Origin: Curtobacterium pusillum
GTDB taxonomy: Bacteria; Actinomycetota; Actinomycetes; Actinomycetales; Microbacteriaceae
Assembly: GCF_013359865.1 (NCBI RefSeq)
Contig: NZ_JABMCE010000086.1
Coordinates: 124,001 to 188,000, forward strand
Length of the DNA stretch: 64,000 nucleotides
Direction: 5' to 3'
Below are positions 29,075 through 37,258 of this stretch, in pieces. Position numbers and translations under genes: made by a program. Position 1 is the stretch's first letter. Every line of letters begins with the position of its first letter. The notes beneath the pieces are model-generated. The model made no database searches. It saw nothing but the letters and a program-made list of their open reading frames with translations, and had not been told where the DNA came from.

Positions 29075-30420
29075 CGCTTCGCCCCGTGCGACGAGGACGG
29101 CGTCGGCGACCCGGTCGGCGTCGGCGACGCCGACGAACCGGCGTCACCACCCGTGCCGGCCTGGTCCTGGCCCGTCTCGGCGGCCTTCCGGAGCCGGTCG
29201 ACGATGTCGCGCGCGTCGTCGAGGGACTGCGCGTTGATGGTCGACCGGACGTTCTCCCGCGTGTAGTCCGGCAGCGACGACACGGTGATGTCGGTGTCCT
29301 CGTACACGTCGGACAGCGCGATCGGTCCGATGGACTGCTGCACGCCCTTGTAGATCGCGACGGTGCCGCGGTCGGTGCCGACGTAGTAGTGGTCCTGGAT
29401 GATCCGCCAGCCGAGGAAGACCGCACCGACGAGGGCGGCGATCGCCACGACGAGGGCGATCGTCCACGAGATGCGACGGCGGATCCGGCGACGGCGGTCC
29501 TCGGCGATGAGCTCGGCGAAGAACTGGTCGGACTCGGGCTCGAAGTGCGAGTCCTCGGGCGCCGTCGTGACCTTGAGCGGGTGCAGCAGGATCGTGGGGA
29601 GGCGGATCGGTTTGCGGCCGGTCGACGCCTCGAAGGTCAGGGGTGCCGCGGCGGAACCGACCGTGGTCGCCGCGTCGTCGTCGTCGGCGGGCTCGGTGTC
29701 CGTGACGTCCATCACCACGACGGTCACGTTGTCGGGCGCGCCGTGGTCGAGCGTCTCCTTCACGAGGCGCTGCGTGACCTGGTTCGCGTCCATGTTCGAC
29801 GCGAGCGCGTGCCGGATGCGCTCCTCGGCGAGGTACGACGAGAGGCCGTCGGAGCAGAGCAGCCAGCGGTCGCCCGGCTGGATGTCCATGATGGCGGTGT
29901 CGACCTCGGGCGCGGCGTCGACGTCGCCGAGCACGCGCATGAGCACCGAGCGCCGGGGGTGGACGGCGGCCTCTTCCGGGGTGATGCGTCCGCTGTCCAC
30001 GAGGCGCTGCACGAACGTGTGGTCCGACGTGATCTGCTGCAGCTCGCCGTCCCGGTGGCGGTAGATCCGCGAGTCGCCGATGTGTGCGATCGCGACCTGG
30101 TCGCCGACCCGGATCATCGCGGACACGGTCGTGCCCATGCCGGTGAGTTCCTGGTGCTCGAACACCGTCTCGGTGATCAGCTGGTTCGCCGCGATGAGCG
30201 CCGACTGCAGCGCGAACTCCGCGTCGTGCGCCGACGGGAACTCGCGGTCGACCTCACGGATGCGGCGGATGGCGATCGCCGAGGCGACGTCACCGCCGGC
30301 GTGCCCGCCCATGCCGTCCGCGACCGCGAACAGGTGCTGCCCGGCGTAGCCGGAGTCCTGGTTGTTCGCGCGGATGCGTCCGACGTGGGACACAGCGGCG
30401 CTCAGCGTGCGAGCCGTCAT
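29071..30420 (-). CDS. pstP: PP2C-family Ser/Thr phosphatase PstP
   Basis: 449 aa. The cytoplasmic PP2C domain (about 1-240) has metal-binding motifs RANNQDSG, VADGMGGHAGGDVAS, HIGDSRIYR, SDGLSSYL and GAPDNVTVVVM. A membrane span at about 322-342 (SWTIALVVAIAALVGAVFLG) precedes an extracellular domain of about 100 residues and a Ser/Pro/Thr tail. It reverses PknA/PknB phosphorylation. Located between fhaB and rodA in the conserved order. Confidence 0.95.
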   Translation of the reverse strand: MTARTLSAAVSHVGRIRANNQDSGYAGQHLFAVADGMGGHAGGDVASAIAIRRIREVDREFPSAHDAEFALQSALIAANQLITETVFEHQELTGMGTTVSAMIRVGDQVAIAHIGDSRIYRHRDGELQQITSDHTFVQRLVDSGRITPEEAAVHPRRSVLMRVLGDVDAAPEVDTAIMDIQPGDRWLLCSDGLSSYLAEERIRHALASNMDANQVTQRLVKETLDHGAPDNVTVVVMDVTDTEPADDDDAATTVGSAAAPLTFEASTGRKPIRLPTILLHPLKVTTAPEDSHFEPESDQFFAELIAEDRRRRIRRRISWTIALVVAIAALVGAVFLGWRIIQDHYYVGTDRGTVAIYKGVQQSIGPIALSDVYEDTDITVSSLPDYTRENVRSTINAQSLDDARDIVDRLRKAAETGQDQAGTGGDAGSSASPTPTGSPTPSSSHGAKR

Positions 30421-30426
30421 CCGGGG

Positions 30427-30978
30427 CTACCGCCGCAGCTCGAACGTCGTCGTCCCGATCGTGATCGGCGTCCGCTCCGCGACGGTCACGGGAGCGGTCA
30501 CCTTCTGACCGTTGACGAACGTGCCGTTCGTGGACTCGAGGTCGGTGAGGAGCCAGCCGTCGGCGCGCAGGTCGAGGCGGGCGTGGTTCGTCGAGGTGTA
30601 GTCGTCGCGGATGACGACGTTGGACTCGCTGGAACGGCCGATCGTGATCGGTCCGCCGCCGAGCGGCATCTCCATGCCCTCGCGCGATCCCTCGGTGATC
30701 ACGAGGCGGGTGGCCACCGGCGCGGCGGACTGCTGCGCGCCTCCAGGCTGACCGATGACGTCCGTGAAGGCACCGGCCGATGCCGGGGCCGGTGCCGCTG
30801 CTGCCGGCACTGCGGGGGTCGTCGGGCCGGACGCGCCGGCCTTCGGATCGGTCGGGATGGTGCGCACGCGTTGCCCGAACAGGTCGCTCCGCAGGGCGAA
30901 GACGATCACGAACACGAACAGCCACAGCACCGCGAGGAACGCGAAGCGCAGGACGAGCAGGGTCAGCCCTGTGGTCAC
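30427..30978 (-). CDS. fhaB: FHA-domain membrane protein FhaB (FipA)
   Basis: 183 aa; GTG overlaps the fhaA stop (GTGA). One N-terminal membrane segment (about 5-28, LTLLVLRFAFLAVLWLFVFV), an Ala/Pro-rich linker, and a C-terminal FHA domain (about 100-183) with the phosphothreonine-binding GRSSESNVVI, STNHARLDL and DLESTNGTFVNG motifs. FHA domains bind phosphorylated partners of the kinases. In mycobacteria FipA links phosphorylation to FtsZ/FtsQ and wall synthesis; carried over here as family knowledge. Confidence 0.93.
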   Translation of the reverse strand: MTTGLTLLVLRFAFLAVLWLFVFVIVFALRSDLFGQRVRTIPTDPKAGASGPTTPAVPAAAAPAPASAGAFTDVIGQPGGAQQSAAPVATRLVITEGSREGMEMPLGGGPITIGRSSESNVVIRDDYTSTNHARLDLRADGWLLTDLESTNGTFVNGQKVTAPVTVAERTPITIGTTTFELRR

Positions 30979-31655
30979 CTGACACCTCCGTCGTTCTCGG
31001 GGATCACCCGGAACACCATACGGGTACGACCGATCTCGATCGTGGAATCCGGCTCGACGATGGCCTGCTGGAAGCGCTCGCCGTTCAGTTTCGACCCGTT
31101 CGTCGACCCGAGGTCGTTGGCCTGGGCGTGCTTGCCGTCCCAGATCACCTCGACGTGCTTCCGGCTCGTGCCGGTGTCCGCGACGGTGATGTCGGCGTCC
31201 GTCCCGCGACCGATGACGGTCCGTCCGCGCTGCAGCTTGTGCCGCTGCGACCCGATGTCGAGGACGGCGATCCAGGAGACGTCCCGCTGCACCGTCGTCG
31301 AGTCGATCTGCAGGATGCCGGTCGAGAGCGTGCCGTCCTGCTGGAGCCGGATCGTGACCGGCCCGGAGAAGGAGTAGTTCTGCGCGACGGCGTGCTGCTG
31401 CACCCTCTGCGAGAGCTCGTCGATGAGCGGCCGCCCGACATCGTTCATGCGGGTGAAGTCCGGCGGAGCGAGCCGCACCGTGAACTCGTTCGGCACGAGG
31501 ATGCGCTCGCGGGACACGACCGCAGCCTTCGTGTCGAGCTCGCGGCGGAGTGCGCTCGAGATCTCGACGGGCTGCACGCCGGAGCGGAAGGTCTTCGCGA
31601 ACGCGCCGTTCACGGCGCGCTCCAGCCCTCGCTCGAAGCTGTCCAACAGGCCCAT
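30975..31655 (-). CDS. fhaA: FhaA: DUF3662 plus FHA domain
   Basis: 226 aa from the ATG at 31655; a longer frame to 31826 would run through the tRNA-Leu gene and is rejected. N-terminal DUF3662 domain (MGLLDSFERGLERAVNGAFA to about 120) and C-terminal FHA domain (about 140-226) with GRGTDADITV, SRKHVEV and DLGSTNGSKLNG. Much shorter in the linker than mycobacterial FhaA. First gene of the leftward signalling and wall-synthesis operon, so its promoter should lie at about 31656-31740. Confidence 0.93.
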   Translation of the reverse strand: MGLLDSFERGLERAVNGAFAKTFRSGVQPVEISSALRRELDTKAAVVSRERILVPNEFTVRLAPPDFTRMNDVGRPLIDELSQRVQQHAVAQNYSFSGPVTIRLQQDGTLSTGILQIDSTTVQRDVSWIAVLDIGSQRHKLQRGRTVIGRGTDADITVADTGTSRKHVEVIWDGKHAQANDLGSTNGSKLNGERFQQAIVEPDSTIEIGRTRMVFRVIPENDGGVR

Positions 31656-31685
31656 GGGTCTCCAGTGTTCTCGGTCGTCGACCTC

Positions 31686-31730
31686 TGCATGGTAGTGGTT
31701 GGCGTCTGGCACCGTCTGTGCATGGTAGTG
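31686..31730. repeat. 12-bp direct repeat before tRNA-Leu
   Basis: TGCATGGTAGTG occurs at 31686-31697 and 31719-31730, start to start 33 bp. The downstream copy overlaps TAGTGT (31726-31731), a good -10 hexamer for the tRNA-Leu gene beginning 10 bp later. The other copy may contribute to the divergent fhaA promoter. Confidence 0.7.
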
Positions 31731-31741
31731 TTCCAGGGCTG

Positions 31742-31828
31742 GCGCGAGTGGCGGAATTGGTAGACGCGCACGGTTCAGGTCCGTGTGCTGGAAACGGCGT
31801 GGGGGTTCAAGTCCCCCCTCGCGCACCA
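31742..31828 (+). tRNA. tRNA-Leu (anticodon CAG)
   Basis: 87 nt class II tRNA. Acceptor GCGCGAG pairs with CTCGCGC, anticodon arm CACGG-TTCAGGT-CCGTG (CAG at 31776-31778), a long variable arm, T-arm GGGGGTTCAAGTCCCCC and an encoded CCA. Confidence 0.97.
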
Positions 31829-31877
31829 GAGGTTGTTCGGATGTCTCCCGATCGTGATCGGAGAACCGGACAGCAGA

Positions 31878-31915
31878 GAAGAGGGCCCTCGTCCGGAAGG
31901 ACGGGGGCCCTCTTC
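31878..31915 (+). terminator. Terminator of tRNA-Leu
   Basis: 17-bp stem (31878-31894 with 31899-31915, one G-U pair), GGAA loop, TTC-rich end. The following 222 bp up to the MFS gene contain TATCGT-like promoter elements but no gene. Confidence 0.88.
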
Positions 31916-32137
31916 CCGTCTGTGGGCCCTTCCGGTGATCGCTGACGAGGAGCCACGGCGCTCTGCTATCGTCGCTCTGCCTGAACCAAGGGGGTCGTCC
32001 GTCGCGCGAGTTCGCCGGACGGCTCGTGCATCGCCCCGATCGGTGTCACCCCCGCGTCCTTCGGTTCGCACCCCTCGTGCCACTCGCCGTGCGGCTTCCC
32101 GCCGGAGCACGATCCGTGTCGTCCGAAGGAGTCCCCC

Positions 32138-33718
32138 GTGGGCACTGCCATGCCTGGAACCCGCCGCCCCCTCCGCGGCCACCCGACCGCCACCCTGATC
32201 GCCGTGTGCTTCGGCTTGTTCATGGTCGGCCTCGACGCCACCGTCGTCTCGATCGCGAACCCCGCGATCGCCGCCGATCTCGGCACGACGTTCAGCCAAC
32301 TGCAGTGGGTCACGAACGCGTACCTGCTCGCCCTCGCCGTGTTCCTCATCCTCGGCGGCAAGCTCGGTGACCGCTTCGGTCGACGCCGCATGTACTTGAT
32401 CGGGATCGTCGCGTTCGCCGTCACGTCGGTCGCGATCGGACTCGTCGGCACCGCTTCCGGTGTCGTCGTGTTCCGCGCCCTGCAGGGTCTCAGCGCGGCG
32501 TTGCTCATGCCGCAGACCCTGGCGCTGCTGCGCGCCACGTTCCCGAAGGAGCGGTTCGCTCTCGCCGTCGGCGTCTGGGGAGGCGCGTCCTCGGTCGCCA
32601 TCGCCGCCGGACCGATCGTCGCCGGCATCCTGATCGCACGGCTCGGATGGGAGTCCGTCTTCTTCGTCAACGCCCCCATCGCCGTCATCGGCGTGGTGCT
32701 CGGTGCCCTGGTACTGCAGGAGTCGACGGCTCCGCACCGTGGACGCTTCGACGTGATCGGCGTGGTGCTCCTGGCGCTCGGTCTGTTCGGCATCGTCCTC
32801 GCCGTCGTGCAGTCCGAGTCGTGGGGCTGGACGAGCCCGCTCACACTCGGCGTCCTCCTGGGAGGACTGGTGCTGCTCGTGGTGTTCATCGTCGTCGAGC
32901 TCCGTGTCACCGCGCCGCTGCTGCCGATGTCGCTGTTCCGTTCGTCCTCGGTGTCCATCGGCGGCCTGGCCGTCGGCGCGAACTTCTTCGCGATGCTCGG
33001 CGTCACGTTCTTCCTGTCGCTCTACATGCTCAACCTGCGAGGCGCGACCGGACTCGAAGCCGGTCTGATGCAGCTCCCGCTGAGCGGCGTGTCGATCGTC
33101 GCGTCGCCGATCGGTGCTGCACTGGTGCGCCGATGGGGTGTCCGTCGGATCCTCACGGTCGGCCTGCTCATGATCGGGGCAGCGCTGTTCGCGCTGACGG
33201 GGACGACCCAGGATTCGCCGTACATCGGGATGGCGATCCCGTTCGTCGTCTTCGCCCTCGGCGCCGGCTTCACGATGACGGCCGGGGCGGAGGCGGTCGT
33301 CGGAGGAGCGCCGGTCCACCTCGCCGGTGTCGCCGGCGGTTTCCAGGCGACGTCGCTGCAGTTGGGCGGTGCGCTGGGCACCTCGGTGCTGTCCGCCGTC
33401 GTCAGCGCTGGAGTGCTCTCCGGAACTGCGGGCCTCGGCCTCGACACCGCCGCGCGACAGGGCCTCGCGCAGGGCATCGTGCCGTCTCACCTCGGCGCGG
33501 CCGGTGCGCGCGTCGCACGCGATGCCTTCCTCGGAGGTCTCCACACCTCGTTCATCGTCGCCGGCGTCGTCGCGGTCGTGGTGGCGCTGTTGGCGGCATT
33601 GCTCGTGCGGCCCGAACCACGAGCCGGTCAGGAGATCACGAGCGCCGAGTCGTCGAGTCCGACGGAGCGGGCGATCGTCGAGCGGACCAACCCCTCGCGC
33701 GCCGGGCGGTCGAGGTAG
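32138..33718 (+). CDS. MFS drug-efflux transporter, DHA2 (14-helix) type
   Basis: 526 aa from a GTG with AAGGAG six bases upstream. About 14 hydrophobic segments, beginning LIAVCFGLFMVGLDATVVSI with the Asp of motif D1; motif A is GGKLGDRFGRRRMYL and motif C-like AIAAGPIVAGILIARLGWES follows. DHA2 members export drugs or antiseptics using the proton gradient. The C-terminal tail (about 30 residues, Ser/Arg-rich) overlaps the 3' end of the convergent tetR gene by 91 bp. Substrate unknown. Confidence 0.88.
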   Translation: MGTAMPGTRRPLRGHPTATLIAVCFGLFMVGLDATVVSIANPAIAADLGTTFSQLQWVTNAYLLALAVFLILGGKLGDRFGRRRMYLIGIVAFAVTSVAIGLVGTASGVVVFRALQGLSAALLMPQTLALLRATFPKERFALAVGVWGGASSVAIAAGPIVAGILIARLGWESVFFVNAPIAVIGVVLGALVLQESTAPHRGRFDVIGVVLLALGLFGIVLAVVQSESWGWTSPLTLGVLLGGLVLLVVFIVVELRVTAPLLPMSLFRSSSVSIGGLAVGANFFAMLGVTFFLSLYMLNLRGATGLEAGLMQLPLSGVSIVASPIGAALVRRWGVRRILTVGLLMIGAALFALTGTTQDSPYIGMAIPFVVFALGAGFTMTAGAEAVVGGAPVHLAGVAGGFQATSLQLGGALGTSVLSAVVSAGVLSGTAGLGLDTAARQGLAQGIVPSHLGAAGARVARDAFLGGLHTSFIVAGVVAVVVALLAALLVRPEPRAGQEITSAESSSPTERAIVERTNPSRAGRSR

Positions 33719-34248
33719 CCCACGAGGGCGTACCCGTTCGTGGCGTCGACGAGCGCGAACAGCAGCCGGCCGACCTCCTCGGGGTCGTCGGTCCGCATCA
33801 CCCCCGCGCGGACACCGTCGACGACCACCTCGGTCGCGAGCGACTGCCAGTCGTCCATGACGTCCCGCGCCGCCGCGGCGAGCACGGTGTTCGTCCGGCC
33901 GAGGCTCCACGCGTCGGCCCAGAGCGCGGCGACGTCGTCGCGGGCAGGGTCGGCGATGCAGGACAGCAGTGTGGCGAGCCGTGCGACCGGATCCGTCGCG
34001 GCGCCCACGATGGCCCGCACGTCCGCGACCTCGGCGCTCGCGACGGTGCGGAAGGTACCGCCGACCAGGTCCTCCATGCTCGGCCGGTAGTGCGCCACGA
34101 GGGACGGTGCGACGCCGATCGCGCCGGCGACCCCGCGGAGCGTGACGGCCGCGAGTCCCTCCGTCCGGGCGACCTCGATCGCGGCGGCGGCGATCTGGGA
34201 CTCCCGTTCGGCCGGGCTGAGGCGCCGGCGGGCCGGTGTCGTCGGCAC
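33628..34248 (-). CDS. TetR-family transcriptional regulator
   Basis: 206 aa from a GTG; TACGCT lies six bases before it and there is no ribosome-binding site, so the message is probably leaderless. N-terminal helix-turn-helix (residues about 10-58): AAAIEVARTEGLAAVTLRGV and IGVAPSLVAHY, then a ligand-binding region with FALVDATNGYALVGYL near the C-terminus. Convergent with the MFS exporter, a frequent partner for TetR proteins, although the two share no promoter, so regulation of the exporter is a guess. Confidence 0.85.
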   Translation of the reverse strand: MPTTPARRRLSPAERESQIAAAAIEVARTEGLAAVTLRGVAGAIGVAPSLVAHYRPSMEDLVGGTFRTVASAEVADVRAIVGAATDPVARLATLLSCIADPARDDVAALWADAWSLGRTNTVLAAAARDVMDDWQSLATEVVVDGVRAGVMRTDDPEEVGRLLFALVDATNGYALVGYLDRPAREGLVRSTIARSVGLDDSALVIS

Positions 34249-34268
34249 GTTCCCAGCGTAGGCGTGTC

Positions 34269-35804
34269 TCAGGCGCCCTCGACGACGAACGCCGCCCAGA
34301 GGTCGGCCCGGGTGGCGAAGACAGACAGGTCCCGTTCCAGCAGACGCCCAGCGTGTTCGACCCGTGCGCGGGCCGTGTGGCGGTGGATGCCGAGCGCCTG
34401 CGCGGTCCGGTCGTACTCGCAGTTCTGCGCCAGCCACTCCCGGACGGTGCGGGTGAGCTCGGTGCCGGCGCTGCGGTCGTGGTCGAGCAGGGGTGCGAGG
34501 AAGGCACGGGCGACGGCGCCGGCATCGACGTCCACGTGGGCGAGGTGTGCGAGGACCCCTTCGCGGGCGAGGTCGCCGAACTCGGTGATGCCGGGGCGTC
34601 CCTCGCGCCGGCGGTCGAGCGCCTGCACCGCCTCGGTGCGGGCGCGCCCGAAGTACCGGTACGAGGCCCCGTCGGAGAGTCCGGCGTGCAGGTCGTACCG
34701 CGTGACGAGTTCCTCCACGACCGCGGTGTCGTCCGCGCCGACGCAGAGGAACAGCGCGTCGTCGACGGCGAAGAAGAGGTGTCCGGGACGGTCCTGGACC
34801 CACAGTTCGAGCAGGTCGACGATGGTGTCGAGGTCCTGGTCGGGGACGTCGACGGCCGCGATCCGTACCGGCTCCGACGGGAGCGGCCCCCACACCTCGC
34901 GCGAGGTGGAGTCCACGACGGCGGGGTCGCCCACGGACAGCATCGTGAGCAGGCCGGTGCGCAGCAGACCACGGGCTCGAGCGAGCTCGCGGTTCTGCTG
35001 CAGCGCGAGACCGGCGAGGGCGATCACGGCCGTGACGACCTCGCGTCCGGCGCGGTCGAGCGCACCGCCGTTCGCGATGGCGAGCACCCCGATGAGGTGT
35101 CCGCCGCTCCCGAGCGTCTGCAGCGTGAACCCGGTGCGGTGTTCGGTGGTGACGGGCAGACTGGCCCGCTGTCCGGCCCGGAGGAGTCGCAGCGACTCCG
35201 TGCGGAGCAGCTCCAGGTCTTCCGGCGGGATCCCGTCGGCCGGGTGGACGCGGTCGAGTCGTCCGGAGACGTCGAAGAGCCCGACCCACCCGTCGAGCTG
35301 CCGGGACAGTTCGGCGATCGTGGCGCCGAGGCCGTCCGGACGCATCGCGGCGAGGGAGATCGCCCGCTGTGCCGACAGGGCCCAGGCGTTCCGCGCGTTG
35401 GCGTCCCGGGCGACGGCGTCCGCGTTCGCCTGGGCGACGGCGATGAAGGACGTCTCGTACGGGACCTCGAAGAGCGGGAGACCCTGGGCCGCGCACGCGT
35501 CGACGAGCTGCGCCGGTGTGCCGGCGCGGACCACCTGGGTGCCGAAGCCGAGCGCGACGACCCCGCGATGCCGGAGTCGTGCGACGTAGTCGGTGGCGAC
35601 CGCCTCCGTCACCTCGGTGTCGACGCCGAACTGGGTGCCCGTCGTGAGCAGCCCCTGTCCGTCGGCCAGGAACGGAGTCGGGTCCTCGAGGTCCGAGCTG
35701 TGCAGCCAGGACAGTGGTTCGTCGAGGGCGGCGGCCTCGGCACCGGTCAGCAGTCGGAGGTGCAGGTCGGCGCGGTGCAGCAGGGAACGCAGGGTCGCGG
35801 GCAT
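34269..35804 (-). CDS. PucR-family transcriptional regulator
   Basis: 511 aa. N-terminal PucR domain (about 15-135, with WLHSSDLEDPTPFLADGQGL), a GAF-like middle and a C-terminal PucR-type helix-turn-helix (about 445-511: VREWLAQNCEYDRTAQALGI followed by HRHTARARVEHAGRLL). Family members activate purine, GABA or amine catabolism in response to intermediates. It is divergent from gabT with a 92-bp gap, so control of gabT-gabD-puo is likely. ACCTTA at 35811-35816 (TAAGGT on its strand) is placed for a leaderless transcript. Confidence 0.88.
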   Translation of the reverse strand: MPATLRSLLHRADLHLRLLTGAEAAALDEPLSWLHSSDLEDPTPFLADGQGLLTTGTQFGVDTEVTEAVATDYVARLRHRGVVALGFGTQVVRAGTPAQLVDACAAQGLPLFEVPYETSFIAVAQANADAVARDANARNAWALSAQRAISLAAMRPDGLGATIAELSRQLDGWVGLFDVSGRLDRVHPADGIPPEDLELLRTESLRLLRAGQRASLPVTTEHRTGFTLQTLGSGGHLIGVLAIANGGALDRAGREVVTAVIALAGLALQQNRELARARGLLRTGLLTMLSVGDPAVVDSTSREVWGPLPSEPVRIAAVDVPDQDLDTIVDLLELWVQDRPGHLFFAVDDALFLCVGADDTAVVEELVTRYDLHAGLSDGASYRYFGRARTEAVQALDRRREGRPGITEFGDLAREGVLAHLAHVDVDAGAVARAFLAPLLDHDRSAGTELTRTVREWLAQNCEYDRTAQALGIHRHTARARVEHAGRLLERDLSVFATRADLWAAFVVEGA

Positions 35805-35810
35805 GGAGGA

Positions 35811-35890
35811 ACCTTATCCGCAGAGTCGATCACCACCCCGTCCGATGTACACGGTGGACAGTGGGGGCTGCGCTCCGACGCTCCTACCAT
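35811..35890. promoter_or_regulatory. Divergent pucR/gabT promoters with candidate PucR operator
   Basis: Two -10 hexamers face away from each other: TAAGGT (minus strand, 35811-35816) six bases before pucR, and TACCAT (plus, 35885-35890) six bases before gabT. Between them TGTACACGGTGGACA (35846-35860) is a 15-bp near-palindrome at about -51 to -37 of gabT, a typical activator position. TGTACAC half sites recur upstream of the permease at 43750-43781. Confidence 0.6.
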
Positions 35891-35896
35891 CGCCGC

Positions 35897-37258
35897 ATGT
35901 CCTCCACCGCTGCACCCTCGATCAGCGCCGCTGCGGGCGGCCCCGCGCTTCCCCAGGAACGGCGGCTCGTCACGGCCGTCCCCGGCCCGCGCTCCCGCGA
36001 GCTGTTCGAACGGAAGTCCGCCGCCGTGGCCGCCGGTGTCGGCGTGGCCGTCCCGATCGCCGTCGTGGCCGCCGGGGGCGGTGTGGTCGTCGACGCGGAC
36101 GGCAACTCCTTCGTCGACCTCGGCTCCGGGATCGCCGTGACGAGCGTCGGCAACGCGCACCCCGGCGTGGTCGCCGCCGTGCAGGAGCAGGTCGCGGCCT
36201 TCACCCACACGTGCTTCACGATCGCCGCCTACGACGGGTACGTGGCGGTCGCCGAGGCGCTCAACCGGCTCACCCCGGGCGACCACGAGAAGCGGACCGC
36301 CCTGTTCAACTCCGGTGCCGAGGCCGTCGAGAACGCGGTGAAGATCGCCCGCAAGCACACCGGTCGGCAGGCCGTCGTGGTGTTCGACCACGCCTACCAC
36401 GGGCGGACGAACCTCACGATGGCACTCACCGCGAAGAACCAGCCGTACAAGAACGGCTTCGGTCCCTTCGCCCCCGAGGTCTACCGCGTCCCGATGTCCT
36501 ACCCGTACCGCGACGGTCTGTCAGGCCCCGAGGCGGCGAAGCGCGCGATCACGCAGATCGAGAAGCAGGTCGGCGCCGAGAACACCGCCGCCGTGCTCAT
36601 CGAGCCGATCCAGGGTGAGGGCGGCTTCGTCGAGCCCGCCCCGGGCTTCCTCGCCGCCCTGTCGGAGTGGACCACGGCGAACGGCGTCGTCTTCATCGCG
36701 GACGAGGTGCAGACGGGCTTCGCCCGCACGGGCGCGATGTTCGCGAGCGAGCACGAGGGGATCGTGCCGGATGTCGTCACCACGGCGAAGGGCATGGCCG
36801 GTGGCCTCCCGCTGTCCGCGGTGACCGGCCGAGCCGACATCATGGACTCCGTCCACGCGGGCGGCCTCGGCGGTACCTACGGCGGGAACCCCGTCGCGTG
36901 CGCCGCCGCGCTCGCCGCGATCGAGGCGTTCGAGCACGACGGGCTGATCGATCGTGCCGCGGCGATCGGTGCGGTCCTGCTCGGCCGACTCCGCGCGGCC
37001 CAGACCGCCGATCCGAGGATCGGCAACGTCCGGGGCCGCGGGGCGATGGTCGCGATCGAACTCGTCGACCCCGTCACCGGCGAACCGGACGCGGCGCTCA
37101 CCGGCAGCATCGTCCGGTACGCGTACGAGCACGGCGTGATCGCCCTGACCGCGGGCACGTACGGCAACGTGGTGCGCTTCCTGCCCCCGCTCGCAATCAG
37201 TGACGACCTGCTCCGTGAGGGCCTCGACGTCGTCCTGGAAGGACTGGCCGCAGCATGA
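35897..37258 (+). CDS. gabT: 4-aminobutyrate aminotransferase
   Basis: 453 aa class III PLP aminotransferase transferring the amino group of GABA to 2-oxoglutarate, giving succinate semialdehyde and glutamate. NSGAEAVENAVKIARKHTGR, the FDHAYHGRTNLTMALT region, EPIQGEGGF, DEVQTGF and the PLP lysine in TTAKGMAGGLPLSAV are all GabT-like. No ribosome-binding site precedes the ATG, consistent with leaderless translation. The stop overlaps the following dehydrogenase start (ATGA). Confidence 0.93.
   Translation: MSSTAAPSISAAAGGPALPQERRLVTAVPGPRSRELFERKSAAVAAGVGVAVPIAVVAAGGGVVVDADGNSFVDLGSGIAVTSVGNAHPGVVAAVQEQVAAFTHTCFTIAAYDGYVAVAEALNRLTPGDHEKRTALFNSGAEAVENAVKIARKHTGRQAVVVFDHAYHGRTNLTMALTAKNQPYKNGFGPFAPEVYRVPMSYPYRDGLSGPEAAKRAITQIEKQVGAENTAAVLIEPIQGEGGFVEPAPGFLAALSEWTTANGVVFIADEVQTGFARTGAMFASEHEGIVPDVVTTAKGMAGGLPLSAVTGRADIMDSVHAGGLGGTYGGNPVACAAALAAIEAFEHDGLIDRAAAIGAVLLGRLRAAQTADPRIGNVRGRGAMVAIELVDPVTGEPDAALTGSIVRYAYEHGVIALTAGTYGNVVRFLPPLAISDDLLREGLDVVLEGLAAA

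Noticed and set aside
31775-34972. Minus-strand 1065-codon frame spanning the MFS, tetR and pucR genes
   Set aside because: Out-of-frame reading of three real genes; it crosses the tRNA-Leu gene and terminator.
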